NCBI RefSeq assembly: GCF_000342005.1
Contig: NZ_AOHO01000026.1
Coordinates: forward strand, 105,958-169,957
From: Amycolatopsis decaplanina DSM 44594
Lineage (GTDB): Bacteria > Actinomycetota > Actinomycetes > Mycobacteriales > Pseudonocardiaceae
Direction of reading: 5' to 3'
Length of the DNA stretch: 64,000 bases
In this document: in pieces, positions 17,331 to 26,127 of the stretch
Numbering within the stretch: the first letter of the stretch is position 1
Layout: every line of letters starts with the position of its first letter
Notes under the pieces: generated by a model
The model's database searches: none
What the model was told of the DNA's origin: nothing
The model's input: the letters and a program-made list of their open reading frames with translations, nothing else
Program-made: the position numbers and the translations under genes

Positions 17331-17600
17331 TCAGTCGACCTCCTTGAGGATCCGCTCGACAGTGCCCACGCTCTTCTTGAGATCCGTGAGGCGTCCGTCG
17401 AGTTCGGTGAGTTTGCGTTCGGTCTCTTCCTGCGCCTGGACAGCCTTTTCGGCGAGCCTGCGGTATTCCTGCTCGCGCGCGAGCGCGCCCCTGGCCCGGA
17501 TGGTCGCGCCGAACTGCCACACGACCACCGTGATCACCACGGTGAGGAACACGAAGATGCCGATCAGCCCGGCGACCTCCTGCCATTGATGCCAGTTCAC
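17331..17600 (-). CDS. Small single-pass membrane protein with coiled coil
   Basis: The 89-residue protein has one membrane helix (about 9-30, GLIGIFVFLTVVITVVVWQF) followed by a long charged heptad region (EYRRLAEKAVQAQEETERKL onward), a typical coiled coil. The start is the GTG at 17600, which overlaps the ArsR-type stop by 4 nt (GTGA). Small proteins of this layout often pair with a winged-helix regulator in actinobacteria; the function is not known. A membrane-tethered partner of the regulator is possible. Confidence 0.7.
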   Translation of the reverse strand: MNWHQWQEVAGLIGIFVFLTVVITVVVWQFGATIRARGALAREQEYRRLAEKAVQAQEETERKLTELDGRLTDLKKSVGTVERILKEVD

Positions 17601-17938
17601 GATCGTTCCCCCTCTTCCCCCGGTGCCGGTGTGCTCAGCGTCGGCGCCGCGGCGGCGATGGTGTCCGGGCTCAGCTGGACCAGGAACGGTTGCACCTCGT
17701 AGAACTTCATCGCCTTCCCGTCCTCCGACAGCTCCAGTGCGGCCGACACGAGCCCGGCCGCCTCCAGTTTGCGCAGGTGGAGCTGCAGCAGCGCCCGGCT
17801 GATGCCGAGCTCTCGCGCCAGCTGGCTCACATACGCGCGCTCCGCGCGCAGCGCCGCGACGATCCGCAGCCGGTGCGGATTCGCCAGCGCCCCCAGCAGC
17901 CGCAGCAGCTCGTCGCCGGACGGTCCGGTGGCGGTCAT
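17597..17938 (-). CDS. ArsR-type winged-helix transcriptional regulator
   Basis: The protein has 113 residues from the ATG at 17938, chosen because AGGAG lies 6 nt before it; an ATG 15 bases further upstream lacks a ribosome site. The fold reads LLRLLGALANPHRLRIVAAL, then the recognition helix VSQLARELGISRALLQLHL and the wing LVSAALELSEDGKAMKFYEV. This is the ArsR pattern without visible metal-binding cysteines. It is cotranscribed with the membrane coiled-coil gene and upstream of the MMPL exporter, its likely target. Confidence 0.8.
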   Translation of the reverse strand: MTATGPSGDELLRLLGALANPHRLRIVAALRAERAYVSQLARELGISRALLQLHLRKLEAAGLVSAALELSEDGKAMKFYEVQPFLVQLSPDTIAAAAPTLSTPAPGEEGERS

Positions 17939-17966
17939 GCCGCGCTCCTGCACATGCCAAAGAAAT

Positions 17967-18722
17967 CTAGCAGGTGCTGGCTTCGGCTACCAGGTGTTCG
18001 AGCCAGGCGTTCGGTTCCGTGTAGACGCCGACGTCCAGCGTCGAGGAGGCGAGCACCGGCGCGATCCCTCCCAGCACGGCCGTGAGGCCGTCCCGCAGTT
18101 CGACGCCGGTCCACGCCTGCCACTGGGCGAAGGTGCCGGTGACCGTCATCGCGAACGGTGCCACTTTCACGAACCGGGCACCGAGTCGTTCATGCGTGCG
18201 CAACCACGGATCCTCGGGCAGCCCGTCCGCGCGACGGCGGGCAATGTAGTCCTCAAAGGACAGTCCTGGTTCGTTCTCCTTCCCGGCCGGGCGGACCGGC
18301 ACGACGAGGTTGCGCATACCTGTTTCCGAGGCGCGCTTTTTCAACGCTTCCAACGCTTTTGTGGCCAGGCCGCCACCACGGCGGCCTGGCGCGACCATCA
18401 CTTCGAGTGCGATCAGCGTATTCGTCTCACGGGCGCTCATCAGGTCTTCCGCGGCCCAGATCAGGGCGGCGTCCCAGCCGTGGTCCGGCAGTTCCGGACG
18501 TTCGGCCGTCGGGAAGCCGACCGGGACGGCGGCGGTTCTCGCCACCGGAACGTCGTCTTCCAGCAGCACGAGGAAGTATTCCGGCCAGCGGGCGGCCAGG
18601 TGGGACGACTTCGCCAGCAGGCCCGCGAGGCCGTGCTGGAGGAATTCACCGCCGACACCGCCGAGGGCGAGCGCGGGCTCGCGCAATTCGGGCCGGGTGG
18701 CCAGGTCTTCGATCACGATCAT
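17967..18722 (-). CDS. GNAT-fold acetyltransferase-like protein
   Basis: The 251-residue protein has a central acetyl-CoA binding segment LIALEVMVAPGRRGGGLATK, where the R-G-G-G-L-A run matches the GNAT motif A loop Q/RxxGxG/A, followed by helix ALEALKKRASETGMRNLVVP. The amino-terminal part carries FLVLLEDDVPVARTAAVPVG, also GNAT-like. The carboxy third is family-specific. The substrate is unknown. It stands alone between the ArsR operon and the DUF2786 gene. Confidence 0.75.
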   Translation of the reverse strand: MIVIEDLATRPELREPALALGGVGGEFLQHGLAGLLAKSSHLAARWPEYFLVLLEDDVPVARTAAVPVGFPTAERPELPDHGWDAALIWAAEDLMSARETNTLIALEVMVAPGRRGGGLATKALEALKKRASETGMRNLVVPVRPAGKENEPGLSFEDYIARRRADGLPEDPWLRTHERLGARFVKVAPFAMTVTGTFAQWQAWTGVELRDGLTAVLGGIAPVLASSTLDVGVYTEPNAWLEHLVAEASTC

Positions 18723-18805
18723 GTCCTCAGTAGACCCGAGGACACGCGATTCTCACGAGGTGGTTTTCGGGCACGGCATCGGCCGTGCGAGGTGGGTGCG
18801 ACCGG

Positions 18806-19540
18806 CTAGCGCACGGGCAGCGCGCGGCGCCGTCCGGTGATACCGGTGGTGTTGAGGTTGGCGCGCTCGCCGGCGGAGTGCCCGTCGAGGTAGCCACTGC
18901 CGGACAACCGCCTCGGCGGCGCCGAGCGCAGGTCACCGTACTGCTCGTCGTACGCCTGCTTGACCATCGCCGTCCGGTCCTGGATCACCAGTTCGGCGGA
19001 GCGATGACCGGTGGCGGCCGGATGGGTCCGGGCCGCGGTGTCCTCACTGTTGCGGAGCCGTTCGTAGACCGCGCCGGAGAACCCGTGCAGCCACGTCCGC
19101 CGGTACGCGGCCAGTGATTCACCCGCGAACACCCGGTTCTCCGGGCGGACCCGGGTCAGCTGGGTGGTCGCCTGCAGCAGCAGGCTCGTGTACAGCAGTT
19201 CCGTGCGTTCCAGATCGGACCGGAAACCGAACACCGTCACCGCGGTGACCGACTGGCCGAGCCGGTGCAGCAGGGCCCGGCAGCGCAGCGGATGCGCGAT
19301 GTTCGTGAGCAGTCCCGCCTTGTCCCGGCTGTACGGGTTGTCGAGCGGGATCATGATCTGGGTGATCTCGTCGACGGTCGCCCCGGAGGCGGCCAGCAAC
19401 GCCTGATCGATGCCGTACCGGGCGATCAGTTCGGCGGCCTTGGTGTTGTACGACTCGGCTTCGGCCTCGGTGACCGCCGGGTCCTCCGCCTTCGCGAGGA
19501 GTTTCCGGACGCGCGCGAGCAGCGTGTCATGGTCGGGCAT
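18806..19540 (-). CDS. DUF2786 domain protein
   Basis: The 244-residue soluble protein begins with the DUF2786 signature LLARVRKLLAKAEDPAVTEAE and then AESYNTKAAELIARYGID, an amino-terminal helical domain found in actinobacterial and phage proteins. The rest is mixed alpha/beta with a conserved-looking LLYTSLLLQATTQLTR helix and a basic tail. Biochemical function is unknown. Confidence 0.8.
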   Translation of the reverse strand: MPDHDTLLARVRKLLAKAEDPAVTEAEAESYNTKAAELIARYGIDQALLAASGATVDEITQIMIPLDNPYSRDKAGLLTNIAHPLRCRALLHRLGQSVTAVTVFGFRSDLERTELLYTSLLLQATTQLTRVRPENRVFAGESLAAYRRTWLHGFSGAVYERLRNSEDTAARTHPAATGHRSAELVIQDRTAMVKQAYDEQYGDLRSAPPRRLSGSGYLDGHSAGERANLNTTGITGRRRALPVR

Positions 19541-19634
19541 GGCCCTCCTTCCTGATTGGGTTGGAACGGATCAATCTAGGAGAGAGGTCCGACAATATTC
19601 GGGTGAGATGTTCGGAGCCCGGCGAGGGGGCGGT

Positions 19635-21098
19635 ATGTCGGTCGACGTGTCGGTGGTCGGTTCCGGCCCGAACGGGCTCGCGGCGGCGGTCCTGCTGGTC
19701 AGGGCGGGGCTGACGGTCGAAGTGCACGAGGCGGCGGAAGAGATCGGCGGCGGGACACGCACGGCTTCGCTGTTCGACGGCGAAGTCCGTCACGATATTT
19801 GCGCGACGGGGCATCCGCTGGCCGCGGCGTCTCCTTTCTTCCGCTGGTTCGGCCTCGCCGCGCACGGTGTCGATCTTCTGCGGTCGGAGATCGCGTACGC
19901 ACATCCCTTGGACGGTAGCCGGGCAGGGCTCGCTTACGAAGATCTCGACCGGACCTGTGACGCCCTCGGTGCGGACGGTCCCCGGTGGCGCCGTCTGCTG
20001 GGCCCGCTGGCCGAGAACAGCCGCGAACTGGCCGATCTCCTGCTCGGGGACCTCCGCCATCCGCCTCGCGATCCTCGTGTCGCCGCCCTTCTTCCCGCCC
20101 GGGTGGCGCTGCTCGCGTCCGGTTCGGAGCGCCGCCTGTTCACCGGCCCGGAGGCGCCCGCGCTGCTTTCCGGAGTCTCCGCGCACGTGATGAGCCGTCA
20201 GCCCTCGCTTGCCGCGGCCGGCGCGACCCTCCTTCTCGCTCACCTCGCGCACTCGACGGGCTGGCCGATCGCCCGCGGCGGAAGCCAAGCCATCACCGAA
20301 GCTCTCGCCGCCGACGTCCGCGCGCACGGCGGGCAAATCCACACCGGCAGCCGGATCACGGATCTGCGGCGACTGGCGAAGTCGCGCACGGTGATCCTCG
20401 ACCTCGCACCGCGGGGATTCCTCGAAATCGCCCGCGACCTGCTGCCGCCGCGATACCGGAAGGCGCTGGAGTCCTATCGCTACGGACCCAGCGTGGCGAA
20501 GGTCGATTTCCTGGTTTCCGAACCGATTCCGTGGGCGGTGCCGGAGGTCGGCAAGGCGGGCACCGTCCATCTCGGAGGCACCCGGGACGAGGTGTACGCC
20601 GCCGAAAACGCCATCGTGCGCGGCGGAGATCCGGACGACCGGTTCGTGCTCGTGTCGGATCCGATGACGATCAACCCGTCCCGCGGGCTGCCGGGCAAGC
20701 GGCCGGTGTGGGCGTATTGCCATGTGCCGCACGGGGATCCGCGGGACGCCACGGAGCTGGTCCGCCGGCGGATCGAGCGGTTCGCGCCCGGGTTCTCCGA
20801 CACGATCCTGGCGAGCCGTTGTCTGACCGCGCCGGAACTCGAGGCCTACAACGCGAACTATCCCGGCGGTGACGTGGCCGCGGGCGCGGTGACTCTGCGG
20901 CAGGTGCTCGGGCGGCCGGTCGCCCGGTGGAATCCGCACCGGACTCCGCTCGGCGGCGTCTTCCTGTGCTCGGCGGCGACGGCGCCGGGGCCCGGCGTAC
21001 ACGGGATGGGTGGGTGGCATGCCGCGAAATCCTTACTGGGCAAGGACTTCGGCCGCGTGATTCAGGAACCGCGAGGCCGTACGAGGCCCGTTTCGTAG
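19635..21098 (+). CDS. FAD-dependent oxidoreductase, phytoene dehydrogenase / amine oxidase-like
   Basis: The 487-residue protein opens with the dinucleotide-binding fold VVGSGPNGLAAAVLLVRAG and the following VEVHEAAEEIGGGTRT (residues 6-43). It ends with the family's FAD-contact block GVFLCSAATAPGPGVHGMGG. Long relatives of CrtI and FixC look like this, and no carotenoid genes are near, so the substrate is open. I start at the ATG at 19635, with a GAGGGGG ribosome site; the frame upstream overlaps the divergent DUF2786 gene. It converges with the response regulator gene, overlapping by 37 bp. Confidence 0.85.
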   Translation: MSVDVSVVGSGPNGLAAAVLLVRAGLTVEVHEAAEEIGGGTRTASLFDGEVRHDICATGHPLAAASPFFRWFGLAAHGVDLLRSEIAYAHPLDGSRAGLAYEDLDRTCDALGADGPRWRRLLGPLAENSRELADLLLGDLRHPPRDPRVAALLPARVALLASGSERRLFTGPEAPALLSGVSAHVMSRQPSLAAAGATLLLAHLAHSTGWPIARGGSQAITEALAADVRAHGGQIHTGSRITDLRRLAKSRTVILDLAPRGFLEIARDLLPPRYRKALESYRYGPSVAKVDFLVSEPIPWAVPEVGKAGTVHLGGTRDEVYAAENAIVRGGDPDDRFVLVSDPMTINPSRGLPGKRPVWAYCHVPHGDPRDATELVRRRIERFAPGFSDTILASRCLTAPELEAYNANYPGGDVAAGAVTLRQVLGRPVARWNPHRTPLGGVFLCSAATAPGPGVHGMGGWHAAKSLLGKDFGRVIQEPRGRTRPVS

Positions 21099-21727
21099 GC
21101 CACCACCACCGCTTGGGCCCGGCTGGAGATCCGGAGCTTGGTCATCAGGCGGTTCAGATGCGTTTTCACCGTGGCTTCGCTGACCAGCAGGCTCCGCGCG
21201 ATGTCGGCGTTCGGCATACCGGTGCCGACGAAGCGCAGCACCTCGAGTTCGCGTTCGGTCAGCCCGGTCAGCGCGGGCGGGGCCGCGGGCTTTTCCGGCG
21301 GGCCTTGGGTGAAGGCTTCGACCAGCCGCCGCGTGATGGTCGGCCCGAACAGCATGTCGCCGCGCGCGACGGCGTGGATCCCGGCGATCAGGGTCTCCGG
21401 CGGGCTGTCCTTGAGCAGAAACCCCGCCGCGCCCGCGCGCAACGCGGTGTAGACGTACTCGTCGAGGTCGAACACCGTCAGCATGAGCACCTTCGGCTTG
21501 TCCGGCCCGGCGTGCGCGAGGATCCGTTCGGTCGCCTCGACCCCGTCGAGTCCGGGCAGCCGGATGTCCATCAGGATCACTTCGGGACGCAGTTCACGAG
21601 CCTTTTCGACGGCTTCGAGCCCGTTTCGCGCCTCTCCCGCGACTCGAACGCCGGGGACGGCGTCGAGCAGGGCGACGAAGCCCGCCCGGACGAGATCCTG
21701 GTCGTCGACCACCAACACACTGGTCAC
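21062..21727 (-). CDS. NarL/LuxR-type response regulator
   Basis: The 221-residue protein has a receiver domain (phospho-acceptor Asp54 in LMDIRLPG, acidic pocket Asp8-Asp9, conserved Lys in FLLKDS) and a carboxy-terminal LuxR helix-turn-helix (LTERELEVLRFVGTGMPNAD, then VSEATVKTHLNRLMTKL). Its ATG overlaps the histidine kinase stop by 4 nt, so the pair forms a cognate two-component system. Targets are not evident; the convergent FAD oxidoreductase is not an obvious one. Confidence 0.92.
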   Translation of the reverse strand: MTSVLVVDDQDLVRAGFVALLDAVPGVRVAGEARNGLEAVEKARELRPEVILMDIRLPGLDGVEATERILAHAGPDKPKVLMLTVFDLDEYVYTALRAGAAGFLLKDSPPETLIAGIHAVARGDMLFGPTITRRLVEAFTQGPPEKPAAPPALTGLTERELEVLRFVGTGMPNADIARSLLVSEATVKTHLNRLMTKLRISSRAQAVVVAYETGLVRPRGS

Positions 21728-22887
21728 CGGGCTCGCTCCTGCGGCAGATAGGGAAGGGTCAGTTCGATCGCGAAACCACCGGATCCGGCCGGTCCCATTT
21801 CGATCGAACCACCGTACATTCTCGCCCGTTCGCGCATTCCGATGAGGCCTTGCCCGGCCGGATCGGGCGGTGGTGTCCCTTCCGAACCGGAATTGCGGAC
21901 GCTCAGCACGAGCGCTTCGTCACCGTATTCGAGGACGAGTTCCACAATCGCCTTCTCCGCGTGTTTCAGCACGTTCGTAAGCGCTTCCTGGGCGATTCGG
22001 TAGGTGCACAGTTGCTGCCCGGGAGGAAGCCGTCGCGGTTCGCCGACGATTCGCGTCTTCACCACGAGGCCGGCTTCACGCACACGGGTGACCAGTGCGG
22101 GAAGGTCGGCGAGGCCGGGTTGAGGACGGTATTCGCGAGTCTCGCGCCGCGGGGGGCGCAGGACCCCGAGCAGGCGCCGTAGTTCGTCGAGCGCTTCGGT
22201 CGTGGTCCCGGTGATGGTGTCCAGCGCGGTGCGCGCGGTGTCGGGGGAGGATTCGAAGACGTAGCGCGCGAGGTTCGCCTGCACGGCGATCACCGAAATG
22301 TGGTGGGAAACGACGTCGTGCAGCTCGTGGGCGATGCGGATGCGTTCCTCGACGACGGCCTGTTCCGCTTCCAGCCGGATCTCCCGTTCCGCGCGGACGG
22401 CGCGTTCCACCAGCTTGTTCGCGCGCAGGTAGCCGAGCCGTCCGACGATGATCGTGCCCGCGCACTGCGCGAGCAGGCGCGTCGTGTCCACCACGAAGGT
22501 CGGCACTTCGCCGAGCACGAGCCCCAGTTCGAAAAGGAGGACCCACAGGATGGTCGGCGCCACGGCTTTCGCGGGCGGGTACCGCGCCCACACCGTGTAC
22601 GCCGCGATGAACGCGGAGGGTTCGCCCAAGGTGGCTCGGTAACCCAACGCGGTGTAGACGGTCATGATCGAAACCGAGGTGAGCAGGACCGCGATCGGAT
22701 GACGGCGGCGCACGATCAGCGGGAGGGCGATGAGCACCGCGAGGACTACGGCCCCGGCCTCGACCGGATCGCCGAACGCACCGCCGCGGGGTGCCGCGCC
22801 CAAGGCGAGAAGGGTGGCCGACGCCGCGGTGATCAGGCAATCGGTGAGCAGCGGCCGTGCGCGGAGGAGCTGAGCGAGGGACGGCAC
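21724..22887 (-). CDS. Sensor histidine kinase (HisKA_3 type)
   Basis: The 387-residue membrane kinase has about five hydrophobic helices in its first 155 residues and no large outer domain. A dimerisation helix follows with phospho-acceptor His190 in RIAHELHDVVSHH, then an HATPase domain (the N box around YRIAQEALTNVLKHA and the G box in DPAGQGLIGMRERARMYGG). This is the DesK/LiaS-like class that pairs with NarL regulators, and the response regulator follows with a 4-nt overlap. A small outer part suggests it senses the membrane itself. Confidence 0.92.
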   Translation of the reverse strand: MPSLAQLLRARPLLTDCLITAASATLLALGAAPRGGAFGDPVEAGAVVLAVLIALPLIVRRRHPIAVLLTSVSIMTVYTALGYRATLGEPSAFIAAYTVWARYPPAKAVAPTILWVLLFELGLVLGEVPTFVVDTTRLLAQCAGTIIVGRLGYLRANKLVERAVRAEREIRLEAEQAVVEERIRIAHELHDVVSHHISVIAVQANLARYVFESSPDTARTALDTITGTTTEALDELRRLLGVLRPPRRETREYRPQPGLADLPALVTRVREAGLVVKTRIVGEPRRLPPGQQLCTYRIAQEALTNVLKHAEKAIVELVLEYGDEALVLSVRNSGSEGTPPPDPAGQGLIGMRERARMYGGSIEMGPAGSGGFAIELTLPYLPQERAR

Positions 22888-23054
22888 TTCCGCAAGTTAC
22901 CGCCGGAGCCAGAGGGCGCCCAATTCCTGCAACCAGCGCGGTATTCACCGCGCTATATACCGCCAAGGTTTACCCTGGCTTCCGACTCGCGGTGATTCCG
23001 CTCGATGATCGGTCCGGATAACGTCGGCGCAGGATGGATATTCCATTCCCCTAA

Positions 23055-23133
23055 CTCGGCGAAGAGGATGACCCGCTCCGGGTAAGAGGGCCTTCGGGAG
23101 GGGATATCCGGGGTGGGCCGCCTCTTCGCCGAG
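23055..23133. repeat. 13-bp inverted repeat enclosing nested hairpins
   Basis: CTCGGCGAAGAGG (23055-23067) recurs as its exact complement at 23121-23133, with 53 nt between that contain smaller GC-rich complementary runs (ACCCGctcCGGGT; GGCC arms). It lies 2 bp beyond the TetR stop in the 248-bp gap to the histidine kinase gene. It could be an extended terminator or a structured RNA. Confidence 0.5.
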
Positions 23134-23135
23134 CT

Positions 23136-23693
23136 TCAGCCAAGATAGGCGTCCAGCGTCACGGCCAGCGCCCTTTCCGGCGACGGTGCGAAGCTCGCGC
23201 CCGCCAGCCCGCCCCAGAGCCACAGCTGGGCGAGACCGTGCAGTGACGCCCACAGGGAGGACGCGAGCAGTCGCGGATCGGTCGCGGGATGCCAGCCGCC
23301 TTCTTGGACGTCGGCGACCAGCGCGGCGAAGAAGTCGAACACCGCGCTGCTCACCCGCGTGAGTTCTGGATCGTCCGGATCGATGAGGTCTCGGCGGAAC
23401 ATCAGCTCGAACATCGCCGGATTGGCGAGCGCGAAGTCGAGGTAGCCGTGGCAAGCCGCGATGAGCCGTTCGCGTGGTGTCCCATCCGGCAGCGAGGTGC
23501 CGCGATCGAGCAGTTCGGTGTGGCCGCGGGTGGCGACCGCCGAGAGCAGGGCCGCGCGGCCGGAGAAATGCCGCAGCGGCGCGCCGTGCGAGACACCGGC
23601 GGCCTTCGCGATCCCGCGCAGCGTCACGGCGCCGACGCCTTCTTCCGCCAGCAGGTTCGCCGCGGTGTCGATCAGGCGGGTTCGGGCGCCCAC
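23136..23693 (-). CDS. TetR-family transcriptional regulator
   Basis: The 185-residue protein has a TetR helix-turn-helix (TRLIDTAANLLAEEGVGAVT, then LRGIAKAAGVSHGAPLRHF) and a helical ligand domain of the WHG class (LWASLHGLAQLWLWGGL). Its start lies inside the end of the SGNH hydrolase gene (22-nt overlap), so the two form an operon. Two near-identical palindromes before that operon are its likely autoregulatory operators. Confidence 0.88.
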   Translation of the reverse strand: MGARTRLIDTAANLLAEEGVGAVTLRGIAKAAGVSHGAPLRHFSGRAALLSAVATRGHTELLDRGTSLPDGTPRERLIAACHGYLDFALANPAMFELMFRRDLIDPDDPELTRVSSAVFDFFAALVADVQEGGWHPATDPRLLASSLWASLHGLAQLWLWGGLAGASFAPSPERALAVTLDAYLG

Positions 23694-24472
23694 GACCTGG
23701 TCTCCTCGAGAACGGGCAGCAGGTCGGGACGTTTCGGCAGGAACCCGTCGCCCGGCTGGCGGCCGATGATCCGGTTGCGGAACCGGCTGACCGCGACCGG
23801 GAGGACCTCCCTGGTCAGCCAGCGCAGGTCCGCGCGCAGGCCGGGGCGTCCGGCCGATCCGGGCAGCGGAGCGAGCCAGGCCGGGTCGTGGGTGACGCCG
23901 AGCTTGCCGAGCACGTGCCCCGCCAGGCGCCGGTGGCCTTGCTCGGACAGGTGCAGCCGATCCGGGCCGAAGTAGCGGGAATCGTGCGCGGCGTCGTCCG
24001 GCCAGAGGTCGACGAGGGTCGCGCCGTAGCTGACGGACGCCTCGCGGACGGCGTCGTTCAGCGCGGTGAGGCGCGGGCGCATGCGGTGGCCCATCGGCAT
24101 GCGGTGGGAGATGTCGCTGAGGGTGAAGGTGACGACCTGTGGCGCGATCTCGGTGCAGGCGCGGATGGCCGTGTCGACGCGGCGGGCGACCGTGCGCGCG
24201 TCCCAGCCGCGGCTCATCACGTCGTTGCCGCCGCCGAACAACGCGATCAGATCCGGCTGGAGCCTGCTCGCCGCCGGGGTCTGCTCGGCGTGGATCTGGT
24301 CGAGCCTGCGCCCGCGGACCGCGAGGTTGGCGTAACGGAAACCGGGCTCCTCCTCGGCGAGGCGGGCCGCGACGAAGTCGGCCCAGCCGCGGTAGAAGCC
24401 ACCCGACGGATGCGGATCGGCCAGCCCTTCGGCGCAGCTGTCGCCGAGCGCGACGAATCGTTGGCAGCCCAT
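23672..24472 (-). CDS. SGNH/GDSL-type hydrolase
   Basis: The 266-residue protein carries the four SGNH blocks: Ser in FVALGDSCAEG (residues 9-19), Gly in NLAVRGRRL, Asn in LFGGGNDVMS, and the Asp-x-x-His pair in FGPDRLHLSEQGHRRL. It should hydrolyse esters or acyl groups and shows no signal peptide. The ATG at 24472 has GGAG 7 nt upstream; the open frame extends further back but crosses the operator region. It is cotranscribed with the TetR gene, so its expression probably responds to that regulator's ligand. Confidence 0.88.
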   Translation of the reverse strand: MGCQRFVALGDSCAEGLADPHPSGGFYRGWADFVAARLAEEEPGFRYANLAVRGRRLDQIHAEQTPAASRLQPDLIALFGGGNDVMSRGWDARTVARRVDTAIRACTEIAPQVVTFTLSDISHRMPMGHRMRPRLTALNDAVREASVSYGATLVDLWPDDAAHDSRYFGPDRLHLSEQGHRRLAGHVLGKLGVTHDPAWLAPLPGSAGRPGLRADLRWLTREVLPVAVSRFRNRIIGRQPGDGFLPKRPDLLPVLEETRSWAPEPA

Positions 24473-24501
24473 CCAGATCTCCGTAACCGCGGGTTCACCT
24501 T

Positions 24502-24540
24502 GTAGACACTGTCTATCAAACTCGTGTAGACGCTGTCTAC
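24502..24540 (-). promoter_or_regulatory. Tandem TetR operators
   Basis: Two 15-bp palindromes with arms GTAGAC and GTCTAC lie 24 bp apart, start to start: GTAGACACTGTCTAT (24502-24516, one arm mismatch) and GTAGACGCTGTCTAC (24526-24540, perfect). They sit 30-70 bp upstream of the SGNH hydrolase ATG and abut the stop of the next gene. The spacing places both sites on nearly the same face of the helix. Confidence 0.7.
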
Positions 24541-26022
24541 TCAGTGGTTCAGGCGAGCCCGGTGGGTGAAGGCGACGGCGCGCCGCGGATCGCCGTCCGG
24601 GAGCACCCGGCACAGCGAGTCGACGATTTCCAGGTCGTCGGCCCCGCACGGGGTCTCCCAGTACGACCACAGCGCCGCCGCGTCCCCGCTGCCGAGCACG
24701 ACCCGGCGGACCGACGCGGTGACCGACTCGCGCTCCTCGCGTACGGCGGGCGACTCCGATTCGGCCAGCAGCGGACCGCGGAACGTGTTCGCCGCGCTGG
24801 CGACGTCGCCTCGTTTGAGCGCCTCGCGGACCCGCAGGAAGTCGGCGTCCACCTCGGCGGAAAGCCGGTACGGCCGCGTCCGCACGATGTCGGACCCGAG
24901 CTGCGTCCGCAGCCGGTGGATCTCCGCGCGCACGGTCACCGGATTGCCGCTCTCGCCGTAGAGCAGCAGGGCCAGCCGCTCCGCCGAAAGACCGCCGGGA
25001 TGCAGGGCGAGCAGCGTGAGGATCTCCGCGTGCCGCAAGGTGAACGGCACCTCGCGACCGTCCACCGTGGTCGATGGCGGGCCGTCGGTGAGGAACTCGA
25101 GCGCGAGCCGTGGACGCCTCGACGGGCCCCGGCTCCGCAGGCGCAGCAGGTAGCCCTCGCTCAACGGCTCCACCGTGCCGAGCCGTCCGTCGGGCAGGGT
25201 GACCGCGCCGCCGCCGGGCCGGATGTCCACAGTGGAGGGAAGATCGCCGCAGGATTCGGCCGCCAGCACGCGTCCCTTCGCCGAAAGCAGGGCGCCCGGC
25301 GCGCCACGCAACGCTTCCAGGTGAGTCATGTTCGCGGCCCGCAGCCGTTCGTCGCGCATCGCGAGCCGTGCCAGCAACTGGCCTTCGGCGAGCTGCGCGG
25401 CCGCCGTGACCAGTGCGAGCATCGCGGGGTGGACCGTGCGCAGCGGACCGCTGACGTCGATCGACCCGAGCAGCGCGCCGGTCTCCGGATCGCGCACGGG
25501 CGCCGCCGCGCAGGTCCAGCCGTGATAAGTCCGTACCAGATGCTCGGCGGAGTAGATCTGCACCGGTTTCCCGGTGGCGAGTGTGGTGCCCATCGCGTTC
25601 GTCCCGATGACGTCCTCACTCCAGCGTGTGCCTTCGGCGAGCATCACGCCGTCCGCGCACCGGAGTACGCCCGCCGCCCCCTCGCGCCACAGGATGTGCC
25701 CGGCCGCGTCGGTCACGATCATCATGTGCTCGGCGTCGTCGGCGATGCTCACCAGCGTCTGCCGCAGGATCGGCAGCACCGGCGCCAGCGGATGCTCGTC
25801 CCGGAGCCCGCTCACCTCGCCGGAGTCGTAGACCAGCGGCGCGACGCCCTTGTCCGGGTCGACCCGCGCGGCGAGCGAACGATTCCACGACGCGGACACG
25901 ACCGACCTGAGGGAACGCGGCGCGGGAACACCGGAGACGACGGCGTCGTGGACGCCCTTCAGCAGCCGCGCGTACGCCTGAGGGTCACGCGGCGACGCTT
26001 CACCTCCGGGCAGCTCCGCCAC
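24541..26022 (-). CDS. GAF-domain transcriptional regulator (AcoR-like sensor, winged-helix output)
   Basis: The 493-residue protein has an amino-terminal helical segment (SWNRSLAARVDPD, typical of AcoR-type regulators), a GAF sensor (about 80-220, with GTRWSEDVIGTNAMGTTLAT and WTCAAAPVRDPETGALLGSI) and a carboxy-terminal winged-helix part (VPFTLRHAEILTLLALHPGG, then VTVRAEIHRLRTQLG). It lacks the sigma54 AAA+ domain of true AcoR. It is divergent from an aldehyde dehydrogenase/DUF779 operon, which it probably controls in response to an alcohol or aldehyde. A palindrome lies between the two. Confidence 0.85.
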   Translation of the reverse strand: MAELPGGEASPRDPQAYARLLKGVHDAVVSGVPAPRSLRSVVSASWNRSLAARVDPDKGVAPLVYDSGEVSGLRDEHPLAPVLPILRQTLVSIADDAEHMMIVTDAAGHILWREGAAGVLRCADGVMLAEGTRWSEDVIGTNAMGTTLATGKPVQIYSAEHLVRTYHGWTCAAAPVRDPETGALLGSIDVSGPLRTVHPAMLALVTAAAQLAEGQLLARLAMRDERLRAANMTHLEALRGAPGALLSAKGRVLAAESCGDLPSTVDIRPGGGAVTLPDGRLGTVEPLSEGYLLRLRSRGPSRRPRLALEFLTDGPPSTTVDGREVPFTLRHAEILTLLALHPGGLSAERLALLLYGESGNPVTVRAEIHRLRTQLGSDIVRTRPYRLSAEVDADFLRVREALKRGDVASAANTFRGPLLAESESPAVREERESVTASVRRVVLGSGDAAALWSYWETPCGADDLEIVDSLCRVLPDGDPRRAVAFTHRARLNH

Positions 26023-26053
26023 GTTTCCGAGGATAGGTGACCTCGCTCACTTC

Positions 26054-26072
26054 GTTGCAACGTGCGTGCAAC
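26054..26072. promoter_or_regulatory. Palindromic operator candidate GTTGCA-N7-TGCAAC
   Basis: Perfect 6-bp arms separated by 7 bp lie in the 105-bp region between the divergent GAF regulator and aldehyde dehydrogenase genes. It is the only clear palindrome there, so it is a candidate site for the GAF regulator. Confidence 0.45.
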
Positions 26073-26127
26073 CTCACCCGCCCTAGCTTCGCCGCCATCC
26101 GCCACCCCTAGCGATGAGGCAGGAAAG

